Assembly: GCF_036178145.1 (NCBI RefSeq)
Contig: NZ_CP108067.1
Location: 6,089,501 to 6,153,500 of the forward strand
DNA length: 64,000 nt
Source of the DNA: Streptomyces sp. NBC_00273
GTDB lineage: Bacteria > Actinomycetota > Actinomycetes > Streptomycetales > Streptomycetaceae
Direction of reading: 5' to 3'
Shown piece after piece: positions 8,085 through 16,695 of this stretch. Positions within the stretch are counted from its first letter, which is position 1. The number at the start of each line of letters is the position of its first letter. The notes under the pieces are model-generated. The model had not been told where the DNA came from. It worked only from the letters and a program-made list of their open reading frames with translations, and searched no databases. The translations under genes and the position numbers were made by a program.

Positions 8085-10123
8085 GCGAGAACGAGAACGA
8101 GAACGTGACCCAGGGGAACGGCACGGCGGGCTGGGGCTGGGAACCGGTCCCTCAGGGCGGCGAGTACGACTCGGACGCCACGGCCTTCGTGAAACTGCCG
8201 CAGGACATGCTGGACGCGCTCGGCACCGGGGAGCCGCTCGCGGCGCCCGGGCACGGCTACGTGCCGCCGCCGATGATCGTGCCGCTGGGCTCGGCGAGCA
8301 CGGATCCGTCGGCCACGGGGACGTGGACGCTTCCGGTGCAGTGGCCGGAGGCGGGCGGCTCGGCACAGGCCGATCCGACGGGTGGCGCCGGTGCGGGCCA
8401 GGGCACGGGCTCCGGGTCCGTGGGCGGCCCGATCCCGGCGTCGATCCCGATCCCGGCGTCGGTCGCGGCGGCGTTCGCCGAGCCGGAACCGGAGCCGGAG
8501 CTGCCGGAGAGCGATCCGAGCGCGACGGCCGAGTGGCGGTTCCCGGAAGCGGCGCACGAGCCCGAGCAGGTCGGCGGTTCGGCGACCGGACAGTGGGCCG
8601 TCCCCGAATTCCCCGAGCAGTCGAACGACTACCGGTCGGGCGGGCTGGACGCCGACTGGAGCCAGGCACCGGCGACGCTGCCGGGCGGCGCCCCGGCGCC
8701 GTGGGCGTACCTGACGCAGCAGCCCGCCGGGACCCCCGACGCGGACGCCGCCGGTGCCGCTGCCGGTGTGCTGCCCGGTACGGACGAGGCCGCCGCCGCT
8801 TCGGCCGCCGCTGCCGCGACCGGGCAGGCGGCCGGGCGGCTGCTCGGCGGGCCCGGAGTGGGCGCCGCGGGCCGCGGGCCGCGCGTGCTGGGCGGGCCCG
8901 GGGTGGGAACCCCCCTGCCCGAGGGCGAGCCGGTGCACCAGGCCCCGCACGACATCGAGGCCGCGCACGGCCCGGCGGCGGAGCAGGCCGAGGGCGCCAG
9001 GGCCGCGGACCACGCGGGGCAGGGCGAGTACGACGGACAGGGCGAGTACGAGGTCCAGGGCGAGTACGCGGGGCACGCGGTCCAGGAGGAGTACGCCGGG
9101 CGGGGCGGGTACGCCGGGTACGCGGAGCAGCAGGCCGGGTACGCCGAGCCGGCCGCCGCCTCCGCCTCCGTCGCTGCCGAGCAGCGGGCGGTGGCCGACA
9201 CCGGGCTGGACCTCTTCGGCGGGGTGCGCGTCCAGCCGCCGGCCGCCGAGCCCGCGCAGCCCGCCGGCACCGACGGCCACGGCTTCACGGCGTTCGGCCA
9301 CGCGCCGGAGCCCGGCCCCCAGGCCGCGCACGAAGCCGCGTACGGGGCGGAGCACGAGGCGACTCACGGGGCGGAGCCGGTCGCTGCGGAGTCCGCCCCC
9401 GGGAACGGGGACCGGCCGACCGCGCAGGAGCCCCCGGCCGACCCCGCGCCGCACGCGGACACCGCCGACGGCGAGGACGCCCTCCCGACCGGGGCGGCGC
9501 CGTACGAGGACGAAGCGGACGCCGGGGCCGTCGCCCATCACGAGCACCCTTCGGCCTCCTACGTCCTGCGCGTCAACGGCGCCGACCGGCCCGTCACCGG
9601 CGCCTGGATCGGCGAGTCCCTCCTGTACGTGCTGCGCGAGCGGCTCGGCCTCGCGGGCGCCAAGGACGGCTGCTCGCAGGGCGAATGCGGCGCCTGCGCC
9701 GTGCAGGTCGACGGCCGGCTCGTCGCCTCCTGCCTGGTACCGGCCGCCACGGCCGCCGGCAGCGAGGTCCGCACCGTCGAGGGTCTCGCGACGAACGGGG
9801 AACTCTCGGACGTCCAGCAAGCGTTGTGCAGGTCGGGTGCGGTGCAGTGCGGGTTCTGCGTACCCGGCATGGCCATGACCATCCACGACCTGCTGGAAGG
9901 CAATCACGCCCCCAGCGAGCTGGAGACCCGTCAGGCCCTGTGCGGCAACCTCTGCCGCTGCTCCGGCTACGCGGGGGTCGTCGACGCCGTGCGCGAGGTA
10001 GTGGCCGAGCGCGAGGCGGCGGCCGCGGAGCCCGCGGCCCCGGGCGCAGGTGCACCGGAGCCGCGCATCCCGCACCAGGCAGCGCCCGGCGAGGGCGGCA
10101 TCCACCACGGAGGCACGGCGTGA
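8081..10123 (+). CDS. 2Fe-2S subunit of xanthine dehydrogenase-like enzyme with long disordered N-terminal extension
   Basis: The electron-transfer subunit normally has about 160-200 residues; this one has 680. The conserved part is residues about 490-645: plant-type ferredoxin cluster CSQGECGACAVQVDG...C, then CGFCVPGMAM and CGNLCRCSGYAG for the second cluster. Residues 1-489 are Ala/Gly/Pro/Glu-rich and low complexity. They contain three copies of a motif SAT[G/A]xW (at Ser77, Ser147, Ser167) followed by a proline, and a Gly-Glu-Tyr-rich stretch (GEYDGQGEYEVQGEYAG). ATG at 8081 overlaps the FAD-subunit stop and the frame is open throughout, so the extension appears genuinely translated. The next gene starts at 10120, overlapping by 4 bases. 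Confidence 0.88.
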   Translation: MSENENENVTQGNGTAGWGWEPVPQGGEYDSDATAFVKLPQDMLDALGTGEPLAAPGHGYVPPPMIVPLGSASTDPSATGTWTLPVQWPEAGGSAQADPTGGAGAGQGTGSGSVGGPIPASIPIPASVAAAFAEPEPEPELPESDPSATAEWRFPEAAHEPEQVGGSATGQWAVPEFPEQSNDYRSGGLDADWSQAPATLPGGAPAPWAYLTQQPAGTPDADAAGAAAGVLPGTDEAAAASAAAAATGQAAGRLLGGPGVGAAGRGPRVLGGPGVGTPLPEGEPVHQAPHDIEAAHGPAAEQAEGARAADHAGQGEYDGQGEYEVQGEYAGHAVQEEYAGRGGYAGYAEQQAGYAEPAAASASVAAEQRAVADTGLDLFGGVRVQPPAAEPAQPAGTDGHGFTAFGHAPEPGPQAAHEAAYGAEHEATHGAEPVAAESAPGNGDRPTAQEPPADPAPHADTADGEDALPTGAAPYEDEADAGAVAHHEHPSASYVLRVNGADRPVTGAWIGESLLYVLRERLGLAGAKDGCSQGECGACAVQVDGRLVASCLVPAATAAGSEVRTVEGLATNGELSDVQQALCRSGAVQCGFCVPGMAMTIHDLLEGNHAPSELETRQALCGNLCRCSGYAGVVDAVREVVAEREAAAAEPAAPGAGAPEPRIPHQAAPGEGGIHHGGTA

Positions 10124-12465
10124 GCGGGCAGGACGCGGCGACGGCAACGACAACGGTCAACACCACGGTGACGGCCATGGCCGCCCCGGGCACCGAGGCC
10201 TCCGAACAGCAGGTCCCGCGCGGAATCGGAGCCTCCGTCCCGGCCGCGGACACCCGCGCCAAGACCGAGGGCACCTTCCCCTACGCCGCAGACCTGTGGG
10301 CCGAGGGCCTCCTGTGGGCCGCCGTGCTGCGCTCCCCGCACGCCCACGCCCGGATCCTCTCCATCGACACCACGGCCGCCGCCGAGATGCCCGGCGTCCG
10401 TGCCGTCGTCACCCACGCCGACGTGCCCGGCACCACCACGCACGGCCGTCGGATCGCCGACCGGCCGGTGTTCGCGCACGACGTCGTACGCCACCACGGC
10501 GAGCCCATCGCCGCCGTCGCAGCCGACCACCCGGACACCGCACGGCTCGCCGCCGCCGCGATCGCCGTCGAGTACGAGCTCCTCGACCCGGTCACCGACC
10601 CCGAGCAGTCCTTCGGCGCCCCCGCCCTGCACCCCGACGGCAACCTGATCCGGCACATCCCCCTCCGCTACGGCGACCCGGAGGCCACCGGCGACGTGGT
10701 CGTCGAGGGCCTGTACCGGATCGGCCGCCAGGACCCCGCCCCCATCGGCGCCGAGGCCGGACTCGCCGTGCCGCGCCCCGACGGCGGCGTGGAGCTCTAC
10801 ACCGCGTCCACCGACCCGCACACCGACCGCGACCTGGCCGCCGCCTGCTTCGGACTGGATCCGGACCGCGTGCGCGTGGTCGTCACCGGCGTGCCGGGCG
10901 CGACGGCCGACCGCGAGGACGCCGCCTTCCAGCTCCCGCTCGGCCTGCTCGCCCTGCGCACGGGCTGCCCGGTCAAACTGGTCGCCACCCGCGAGGAGTC
11001 CTTCCTCGGCCACACCCACCGGCACCCGACCCTGCTGCGCTACCGCCACCACGCTGACGCGGAGGGCCGCCTCGTCAAGGTCGAGGCGCAGATCCTGATG
11101 GACGGCGGCGCGTACGCCGACTCCTCCTCCGAATCCCTGGCCGCGGCGGTCGCCTTCGCCTGCGGCCCGTACGTCGTCCCGCACGCCTTCGTCGAGGGCT
11201 GGGTGGTCCGCACCAACAACCCGCCGTCGGGCCACGTCCGCGGCGAGGGCGCCATGCAGGTGTGCGCCGCGTACGAAGGCCAGATGGACAAGCTCGCGGC
11301 CGCCCTCGGCATCGACGGGGCCGAGCTGCGCATGCGCAACGTCCTGGCGACGGGGGACCTGCTCCCCACCGGCCAGACGGTGACCTGCCCGGCCCCGGTT
11401 GCGGAACTGCTGCGCGCGGTCCGCGACTTCGAACTGCCCGCCCTGCCCAAGGACGCCCCGGAGGACGAGTGGCTGCTGCCCGGCGGCCCGGAGGGCGCGG
11501 GGGAGCCGGGCGCGGTACGGCGCGGGGTCGGCTACGGCGTCGGCATGGTGCACATGCTCGGCGCGGAGGGCACGGACGAGGTCTCCACGGCCACGGTGAA
11601 GGTGGTGGGCGGCGCGGCCACGGTCATCTGCGCGGCCGTCGACACCGGTCAGGGCTTCGCCACGCTGGCCCGGCAGATCGTCCAGGAGGTCCTGGGCGTC
11701 GACGAGGTCGCCATGGCCCCGGTGGACACCGACCAGCCGCCGGCCGGCCCGGCGGCGCACGGCCGGCACACGTGGGTGTCGGGCGGCGCGGTGGAGCGGG
11801 CGGCCAAGATGGTCCGCACCCAGCTCCTGCAGCCGATGGCCCACAAGCTGGGCATGTCGACGGAGCTCCTGCAGATCCAGGACGGCCGCATCACGTCGTA
11901 CGACGGCGCGTTCTCGATGTCGGTGGCGGAGGCGATGGCCGGCAAGGAACTCTGGGCGACGGCCCAGTGCCGCCCCCACCCCACGGAACCCCTCGATGCG
12001 GACGGCCAGGGCGACGCCTTCGTGGGCCTCGCCTTCTGCGCGATCCGCGCGGTGGTGGACGTGGACATCGAACTGGGCGCCGTCCGGATCGTGGAACTCG
12101 CGGTGGCCCAGGACGTGGGCCGCATCCTGAACCCCCGTCAGCTGGAGGCCCGTATCGAGGCGGGCGTCACCCAGGGCGTGGGCGCGGCCCTGACGGAGAA
12201 CCTCCGCACGGTCTCCGGCCTGATCCGCCACCCGGACCTGACGGGCTACGCCCTGCCGACGGCGCTGGACGCCCCGGCGGTCCGCATCGTCAAGCTGGTC
12301 GAAGAACGCGACGTGGTCGCGCCGTTCGGCGCGAAGGCGGCGAGCGCGGTCCCCGTGGTGACGACCCCGGCGGCGGTGGCCTCGGCGGTTCGCGCGGCCA
12401 CGGGCCGCCCGGTGAACCGCCTGCCGATCAGGCCGTCCGCGGCGGTCGGTACGCCCAACTCGTGA
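10120..12465 (+). CDS. Xanthine dehydrogenase-family molybdopterin-binding (large) subunit
   Basis: Catalytic subunit binding the molybdenum cofactor. The 781-residue protein has the N-terminal hammerhead domain (KTEGTFPYAADLWAEGLLWAAVLRSPHAHARI, seen as two adjacent motifs, about residues 48-80). It is followed by MoCo-binding segments including GHVRGEGAMQVC near residue 375, DTGQGFATLARQI near 508, and the C-terminal FGAKAASAVPVVTTPAAVASAV with the likely catalytic-region glutamates. The GTG start at 10120 overlaps the Fe-S subunit stop. An N-terminal Thr/Ala-rich leader of about 40 residues precedes the hammerhead domain. Substrate not assigned. Confidence 0.9.
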   Translation: MSGQDAATATTTVNTTVTAMAAPGTEASEQQVPRGIGASVPAADTRAKTEGTFPYAADLWAEGLLWAAVLRSPHAHARILSIDTTAAAEMPGVRAVVTHADVPGTTTHGRRIADRPVFAHDVVRHHGEPIAAVAADHPDTARLAAAAIAVEYELLDPVTDPEQSFGAPALHPDGNLIRHIPLRYGDPEATGDVVVEGLYRIGRQDPAPIGAEAGLAVPRPDGGVELYTASTDPHTDRDLAAACFGLDPDRVRVVVTGVPGATADREDAAFQLPLGLLALRTGCPVKLVATREESFLGHTHRHPTLLRYRHHADAEGRLVKVEAQILMDGGAYADSSSESLAAAVAFACGPYVVPHAFVEGWVVRTNNPPSGHVRGEGAMQVCAAYEGQMDKLAAALGIDGAELRMRNVLATGDLLPTGQTVTCPAPVAELLRAVRDFELPALPKDAPEDEWLLPGGPEGAGEPGAVRRGVGYGVGMVHMLGAEGTDEVSTATVKVVGGAATVICAAVDTGQGFATLARQIVQEVLGVDEVAMAPVDTDQPPAGPAAHGRHTWVSGGAVERAAKMVRTQLLQPMAHKLGMSTELLQIQDGRITSYDGAFSMSVAEAMAGKELWATAQCRPHPTEPLDADGQGDAFVGLAFCAIRAVVDVDIELGAVRIVELAVAQDVGRILNPRQLEARIEAGVTQGVGAALTENLRTVSGLIRHPDLTGYALPTALDAPAVRIVKLVEERDVVAPFGAKAASAVPVVTTPAAVASAVRAATGRPVNRLPIRPSAAVGTPNS

Positions 12466-12479
12466 CCGTGTGAGCCACA

Positions 12480-12491
12480 TTGCACGTGCAA
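12480..12491. promoter_or_regulatory. 12-bp perfect palindrome TTGCACGTGCAA
   Basis: It sits just after the molybdenum-hydroxylase stop and 9 bases before a good -35 hexamer for the type VII-like operon, so it is a candidate operator. The binding protein is unknown. Confidence 0.4.
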
Positions 12492-12499
12492 CCCCGGAC

Positions 12500-12528
12500 T
12501 TGGGGCTGTCCGTGCCGGTCGCTAGAGT
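12500..12528 (+). promoter_or_regulatory. Putative promoter of the type VII-like operon
   Basis: TTGGGG at 12500-12505, 17-base spacer, TAGAGT at 12523-12528: a good match to the Streptomyces housekeeping (HrdB-type) consensus. It lies about 97 bases before the first gene. Confidence 0.5.
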
Positions 12529-12624
12529 GATCGACACAAGTGTGCATGTACGCATGGACACGGGTGCGAACGGGGACGGGGAGCGGCGGAAACGCCGCGC
12601 CCGCGGGGAGACGGGGAGGCCAAC

Positions 12625-13176
12625 GTGGCAGAGGACATCGGGGCGAGCCAAGTAGCAACGGCCCTCACGCTGGGGATCGCGGGCCCGGTGGGCGCAATCG
12701 CGGGGGCGGCCTACGGCGCTGCCACTGCGGCGCTGCGGTTCGAGTTCGACTCGCTGAGCGAGTACAAGCGCATGGTGGACTCGCTCTTGGACGACCTCAC
12801 CGGCTCCGACGCGGACCACAAGAAACTGGCGGACGACAAACTGCCGGCCAGCAAGCTCGGTAAGGGCTTCGCGGAGGTCGACGCGCTGTTCAAGTCGTAC
12901 GACACGGTCGTCACGGAGCTGCAGAAGCTCTCGAAGGGGCTGGCGGAGACGATCGAGGCCCTGGGCATCGCGGTCTTGTCGGCGGGCAACAACTACGCCG
13001 GCGTGGACGAGGAGACCAAGCGGCGCATGGTGGCCATCGCCAAGCAGGCGAAGGAGGAGTACGTGCTGGAACGCGACCCGTGGCCGGAGGAACAGCGCCG
13101 CCTGAAGGAGTCCAACCAGCCGCCGGCGTCCACGACTCCGACCCCGTCGCCCAGCACGTCGGGAGGTAACTACTGA
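12625..13176 (+). CDS. Type VII-associated helical protein, function unknown
   Basis: The 183-residue product begins with a Gly/Ala-rich hydrophobic stretch (ALTLGIAGPVGAIAGAAYGA, about residues 13-32). Long amphipathic helices follow (about 40-150), and the protein ends in a Pro/Ser/Thr-rich tail. This resembles the small alpha-helical partner proteins next to WXG100 substrates, though no W-x-G is present. GTG at 12625 follows ACGGGGAGG. Its TGA overlaps the ATG of the WXG100-type gene at 13176, which argues that the two products are made together and probably interact. I cannot name the family. Confidence 0.75.
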   Translation: MAEDIGASQVATALTLGIAGPVGAIAGAAYGAATAALRFEFDSLSEYKRMVDSLLDDLTGSDADHKKLADDKLPASKLGKGFAEVDALFKSYDTVVTELQKLSKGLAETIEALGIAVLSAGNNYAGVDEETKRRMVAIAKQAKEEYVLERDPWPEEQRRLKESNQPPASTTPTPSPSTSGGNY

Positions 13177-14630
13177 TGGCAACGGATTTCGAAGGCTTCA
13201 CGCATCAGCAGATGCGGGACATGAGCGCCTCGCTGGACCCGACCTCGGTCCAGACGCGGGCCGATCAGCTGAAGAAGGCCGCCGAGGACATCAAGAAGAT
13301 CGGCGAGGCGCTCAAGAAGCACGTCGTGTCCGGCTGGGAAGGCGAAGGAGCCGACGCCTTCCAGGAGTGGGTGGGCCGCGCGGGCAACGCGACGCTGCGC
13401 CTGGGCGAGTACAGCGCCAAGGGCGGCGAATGGATGGGCAAGGTCGTCCAGACGATGACCGAGGCCACGAAGATGACCGCCGTCGACGCGACCGCGACCG
13501 AGAACCTCGCGGCGGCCCTCAAGTACCACAACGACCCGGACTCGGCGAAGGCCCGCTCGGAGGCCCAGGCGACGCTGGACGCGGATCACCGCGAGGCGGT
13601 GCGGCTGATGACCAACCTGGCGCAGTCGTACCAGGTGTCGTCGGACGAGATGAACAAGGCGACGATCCCGACGTTCCCGCCGCCGCCGGCGGTGCTGTTG
13701 CCGCAGAGGAACGACTTCTCAACCGACATGGCCCGGCCGGGTAGCAGCTCTGGAACGGAGAGTTACGCAGGAAGCCCCTCGCACTCATCGCCGACACACG
13801 GTGGAGCGACCGGTTCTTTGAACGAGCCGGGACGGGCTCCGGGGGCCCAGCCGCAACCGGACAACACTCTGCCGACGACGACTCCGCCCGTGCCGGTGAC
13901 CCCGGACCGGGACGTGGAGGTCGACCTCGACACCGTTGGCACACTGCCTCCGAACCAGACACTTCCGCCGGTGACGACGGCACCTGGTGGCCCGCTGCCG
14001 ACGGGCCCCGGCGGTACTCCCCCCGGCCCCTTCGTGCCGCCCATGGCGGTCCCGCCGATCAGTGGAGTGAAGACACCGGGCCTTCCCGGCGTCTTCGGCC
14101 CCGGCGTCCCCGCCCCGGGCACGACCGGCCCCCTCGGTAAGGTCGGTGGCATGCCACCGGGCCTGCCCCCGCGTGACCCCGGCATCATGGGCGGCCGCCA
14201 GGTGACTTCCACCGGCCCCGGCTTGGGTATCCCGCGTGGCACGGTCATCGGTGAAGGCGCCCAGGCGGGCCGCCCCATGGGCGGCGGGGCTATGGGCCAC
14301 GGTGGCGGTGGTTCCCTTGGCAGCCAGGGAGGCCTCGCTGCCGGACGTCGACTGGCCTCGGAGCCGGGAGGTGTCGTGGGCGGGCGCCAGACCGGTGCGG
14401 TCGGCCGCCCGGGCGTGGGCGGTCAGACGTTCACCCAGGGCGGTTCGGGTCTCGTGCGCAATGGCGCCAGTGGCGCGGGCATGGGCTCCATGGGCCACGC
14501 GGGCGCCGGCACGCAGCAGACCCCGGGTAGGCGACGGAACGACCAGGGGGGCGAACGCCCCGACTACCTGGCTGAAGACGAAGAGACCTGGCAGGGCAGC
14601 CGTCGTGTTGTCCCGCCGGTGATCGACTGA
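13176..14630 (+). CDS. WXG100-type putative type VII secretion substrate with proline/glycine-rich C-terminus
   Basis: A 484-residue protein. Residues about 1-165 form a helical ESX-type domain with the W-x-G turn at Trp54-Glu55-Gly56 (VSGWEGEGAD). The rest is a long Pro/Gly/Thr-rich, probably disordered region with repeated PPG, GGRQ and MGG tracts, ending DEETWQGSRRVVPPVID. This layout (helical hairpin plus Pro/Gly tail) is like PPE or EspB-type substrates. Predicted role: secreted or cell-envelope partner processed by the adjacent mycosin. No EccB/C/D/E genes are in the window, so the machinery must be elsewhere. From about 13735 the codon use becomes more A/T-rich than its neighbours. Confidence 0.82.
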   Translation: MATDFEGFTHQQMRDMSASLDPTSVQTRADQLKKAAEDIKKIGEALKKHVVSGWEGEGADAFQEWVGRAGNATLRLGEYSAKGGEWMGKVVQTMTEATKMTAVDATATENLAAALKYHNDPDSAKARSEAQATLDADHREAVRLMTNLAQSYQVSSDEMNKATIPTFPPPPAVLLPQRNDFSTDMARPGSSSGTESYAGSPSHSSPTHGGATGSLNEPGRAPGAQPQPDNTLPTTTPPVPVTPDRDVEVDLDTVGTLPPNQTLPPVTTAPGGPLPTGPGGTPPGPFVPPMAVPPISGVKTPGLPGVFGPGVPAPGTTGPLGKVGGMPPGLPPRDPGIMGGRQVTSTGPGLGIPRGTVIGEGAQAGRPMGGGAMGHGGGGSLGSQGGLAAGRRLASEPGGVVGGRQTGAVGRPGVGGQTFTQGGSGLVRNGASGAGMGSMGHAGAGTQQTPGRRRNDQGGERPDYLAEDEETWQGSRRVVPPVID

Positions 14631-14642
14631 GCAGAACGGACA

Positions 14643-15830
14643 ATGCACGGGATGCGCATGCGCAAGGCGACCTCGGCCCTGGTGGGTCTCTTGCTGGCCG
14701 GGGTCGCCGCGACCCCGGCCCATGCGGAGACCATTCGATCGCAGCAGTGGCATCTCGACGCCATGAAGGCTGATGACATATGGAAGGTCAGCACGGGCAA
14801 GGGCGTAACCGTTGCGATCATCGACACCGGCGTGGCCAAGATTCCGGAACTGGACGGCCAGGTTCTCCCGGGAAAGAACTTCGCGACGTCGTACGGCGGT
14901 GACGAGCGTTCCGACTACGACAGCCATGGCACGACCATGGCTGCGCTGGTCGCTGGTTCGGGAAAGCATCCGAGCGGCGATGGATCGTTCGGATTGGCGC
15001 ACGGCGCCAAAATCCTTCCCATTCGAGTTCCGAACGAAGAGAGCCGGAAGACCCCATCATGGGTGGCTGCCATTCGATACGCGGCAGACTCGGATGCCAA
15101 GATCATCAATATCTCTCTGGGTCTGGACGGCACACCCGAAGATGACCAAGCCCGTCGGGAAGCGGTGAAGTACGCGCTCTCCAAGGGGAAGCTGATCTTT
15201 GCCGGCGCCGGCAACGACGGTGATACGACCAATCCGGTCCTCTACCCGGCCGCAACCCCCGGAGTGGTGGGCGTTGGAGCGACGGGCGTCAACGGAGCAG
15301 CGACCAAGGAGTCGCAGCACGGTCCGCAAATTGACCTGTCGGCCCCGGGCGACGAAATGGTCACGGCCTGCGCAGGCAAGTCGGGGCTGTGCAAAACCCA
15401 TGGCACCAGTGACGCCTCCGCCCTCGCCTCCGCCTCCGCCGCCCTCATCTGGTCCGCCCACCCCGACTGGACCAACAACCAGGTTCTGCGCGTCCTGCTG
15501 AACACCGCCGGCAAGCCCACCGACGGCGTCGAGCGCAACGACTACATCGGCTACGGCATCGTCCGCCCCCGCATCGCGCTGCAGACCCCCGGTGACCCCG
15601 GCCCGGCCGATGTCTACCCGCTGCCCGACCTCGCGGCGGCGGCGGACGCGGGCAAGAAGCCCTCCGCGTCCTCCGACGCCAAGGCCCCCGACGCGGCCGC
15701 GTCCAAGCCCGCGGCACAGGCCGAGGAGAAGAAGAGCGGCAGCGCGCTTCCCTGGATCGGGCTCGGTCTGGCAGCCTGCGTGCTGATCGGTGGAGCGGTG
15801 ACCGTGGTCGTCGTACGACGCAACCGCTGA
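14643..15830 (+). CDS. Mycosin-like S8 serine protease, membrane anchored (type VII-associated)
   Basis: Subtilisin-family protease predicted to sit on the outer face of the membrane. The 395-residue protein has a signal peptide (residues about 1-28, ending AHA), catalytic Asp61 (IIDTGVA), His95 (DSHGTTMAA) and Ser256 (HGTSDASA), and an oxyanion Asn in GAGNDGD. An Ala/Lys/Pro-rich linker leads to a C-terminal membrane segment (IGLGLAACVLIGGAVTVVVV) followed by RRNR. This is the mycosin (MycP) layout. It follows the WXG100-type gene by 12 bases. The first two thirds (to about 15410) use far more A/T at third positions than the GC-rich last third, suggesting mosaic origin. Confidence 0.87.
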   Translation: MHGMRMRKATSALVGLLLAGVAATPAHAETIRSQQWHLDAMKADDIWKVSTGKGVTVAIIDTGVAKIPELDGQVLPGKNFATSYGGDERSDYDSHGTTMAALVAGSGKHPSGDGSFGLAHGAKILPIRVPNEESRKTPSWVAAIRYAADSDAKIINISLGLDGTPEDDQARREAVKYALSKGKLIFAGAGNDGDTTNPVLYPAATPGVVGVGATGVNGAATKESQHGPQIDLSAPGDEMVTACAGKSGLCKTHGTSDASALASASAALIWSAHPDWTNNQVLRVLLNTAGKPTDGVERNDYIGYGIVRPRIALQTPGDPGPADVYPLPDLAAAADAGKKPSASSDAKAPDAAASKPAAQAEEKKSGSALPWIGLGLAACVLIGGAVTVVVVRRNR

Positions 15831-15855
15831 CCCGGTCGACTCCGGCCCGCAGCAG

Positions 15856-15890
15856 ACCGCCCCGTCAGGCCGTTGGCCTTGCGGGGCGGT
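15856..15890. terminator. Hairpin between convergent mycosin and secreted-protein genes
   Basis: Stem ACCGCCCCG / CGGGGCGGT (15856-15864 with 15882-15890) with an inner GGCC pairing. No T-run, but it is placed between converging genes. Confidence 0.5.
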
Positions 15891-15912
15891 GCGCAGTGCG
15901 TGGCGTGGTCGC

Positions 15913-16350
15913 CTACTTGATGTTCAGCGGGACCGTGTCGCCTTCGCTGACGCTGTCCACCGCGATGGTCCTGGAGAACGTTTGGGGCTGCTTGCCCGGC
16001 GCCTTACAGGTGACATCGGCCGTGAGGTTGAACGGCGAGTCCAGCGGGGCGTCGAGGCTGATGGGGCCGAACGTCGCCCTGCGGTTGACCGGGTTGTTGG
16101 TGGGACCCGACCCGTCGTCCTCATCGCTGTCCAGTGTTACCCGCGTGGGGACGGAGTTGTTGGGGGCCGGGAACGCGTTCTTACAGGTTACTTTTCCGCT
16201 GAAGTTCACCGTTCCGACGAGGGGTGCCGCTGAGGCCTGACCGGCCGTCAGGAGACCTCCGGCCAGCACGGCGGCGACGATCGGGGCCACGGCCGTGAGG
16301 GCGCGAGACCTGCCGGAGGTACGGGACATGCGGGACGTGCGCGTAAACAT
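15913..16350 (-). CDS. Small secreted protein of unknown function
   Basis: A 145-residue product with a Sec signal peptide (basic start, hydrophobic core, cleavage after ASA around residue 41). The mature part of about 104 residues has two cysteines (Cys56 and Cys115, both in V-T-C-K) that could form one disulfide. It is Thr/Asn/Asp-rich and ends SEGDTVPLNIK, suggesting a beta-sandwich exported protein. ATG at 16350 is supported by AGGTGG four bases upstream; a longer frame to 16554 lacks a signal peptide. I do not recognise a family. It converges on the mycosin gene, so no shared operon. Confidence 0.72.
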   Translation of the reverse strand: MFTRTSRMSRTSGRSRALTAVAPIVAAVLAGGLLTAGQASAAPLVGTVNFSGKVTCKNAFPAPNNSVPTRVTLDSDEDDGSGPTNNPVNRRATFGPISLDAPLDSPFNLTADVTCKAPGKQPQTFSRTIAVDSVSEGDTVPLNIK

Positions 16351-16654
16351 GGGACCACCTGCCCGTTTGGCGTACGAGTAGTTCTGTGGAGGCCGACCCT
16401 GACGCCGACACGACAGGCGTGGCATTGGATATCGCCAGGTTTCGCGGGGTCGTCCGTGAACGGGGCCGGGGTTCGGCTGCCGCGCGTTGACCAGCTGATT
16501 CGGCAGCCCCCAGCCCTTACCCACCACATTCCTACAGCGCCTCCAGGCCCGCAACCGGAACGGTTTCCCCGTACCGCGCTGCTATTCCCGGGGAATTCGG
16601 GGACCCGCTGACCTCGCGCCGTTCGTACAGGCGGGGTTGTCAGGAAAGGGCGAA
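16351..16654. other. Upstream region of the secreted-protein gene
   Basis: About 300 bases between the secreted-protein start and the tRNA-Cys terminator, both on the minus strand. It should hold the promoter of the secreted-protein gene. No clear hexamers or further gene were found. Confidence 0.4.
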
Positions 16655-16688
16655 GGCCGCCCAGGGGTGCGCCTGCCCCTGGACGGCC
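16655..16688 (-). terminator. Terminator downstream of tRNA-Cys
   Basis: 13-bp stem with one mismatch (16655-16667 pairing with 16676-16688), immediately past the tRNA 3' end on the minus strand and followed there by a T/C-rich stretch. Confidence 0.65.
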
Positions 16689-16695
16689 CGCCGCG

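Noticed and set aside
7211..13182. Very long open frames on the minus strand (about 980 and 1070 codons) across the molybdenum-hydroxylase genes
   Set aside because: They mirror the GC3-biased coding of the plus-strand genes, have Arg/Gly/Ala-rich translations, no family motifs and no ribosome sites.
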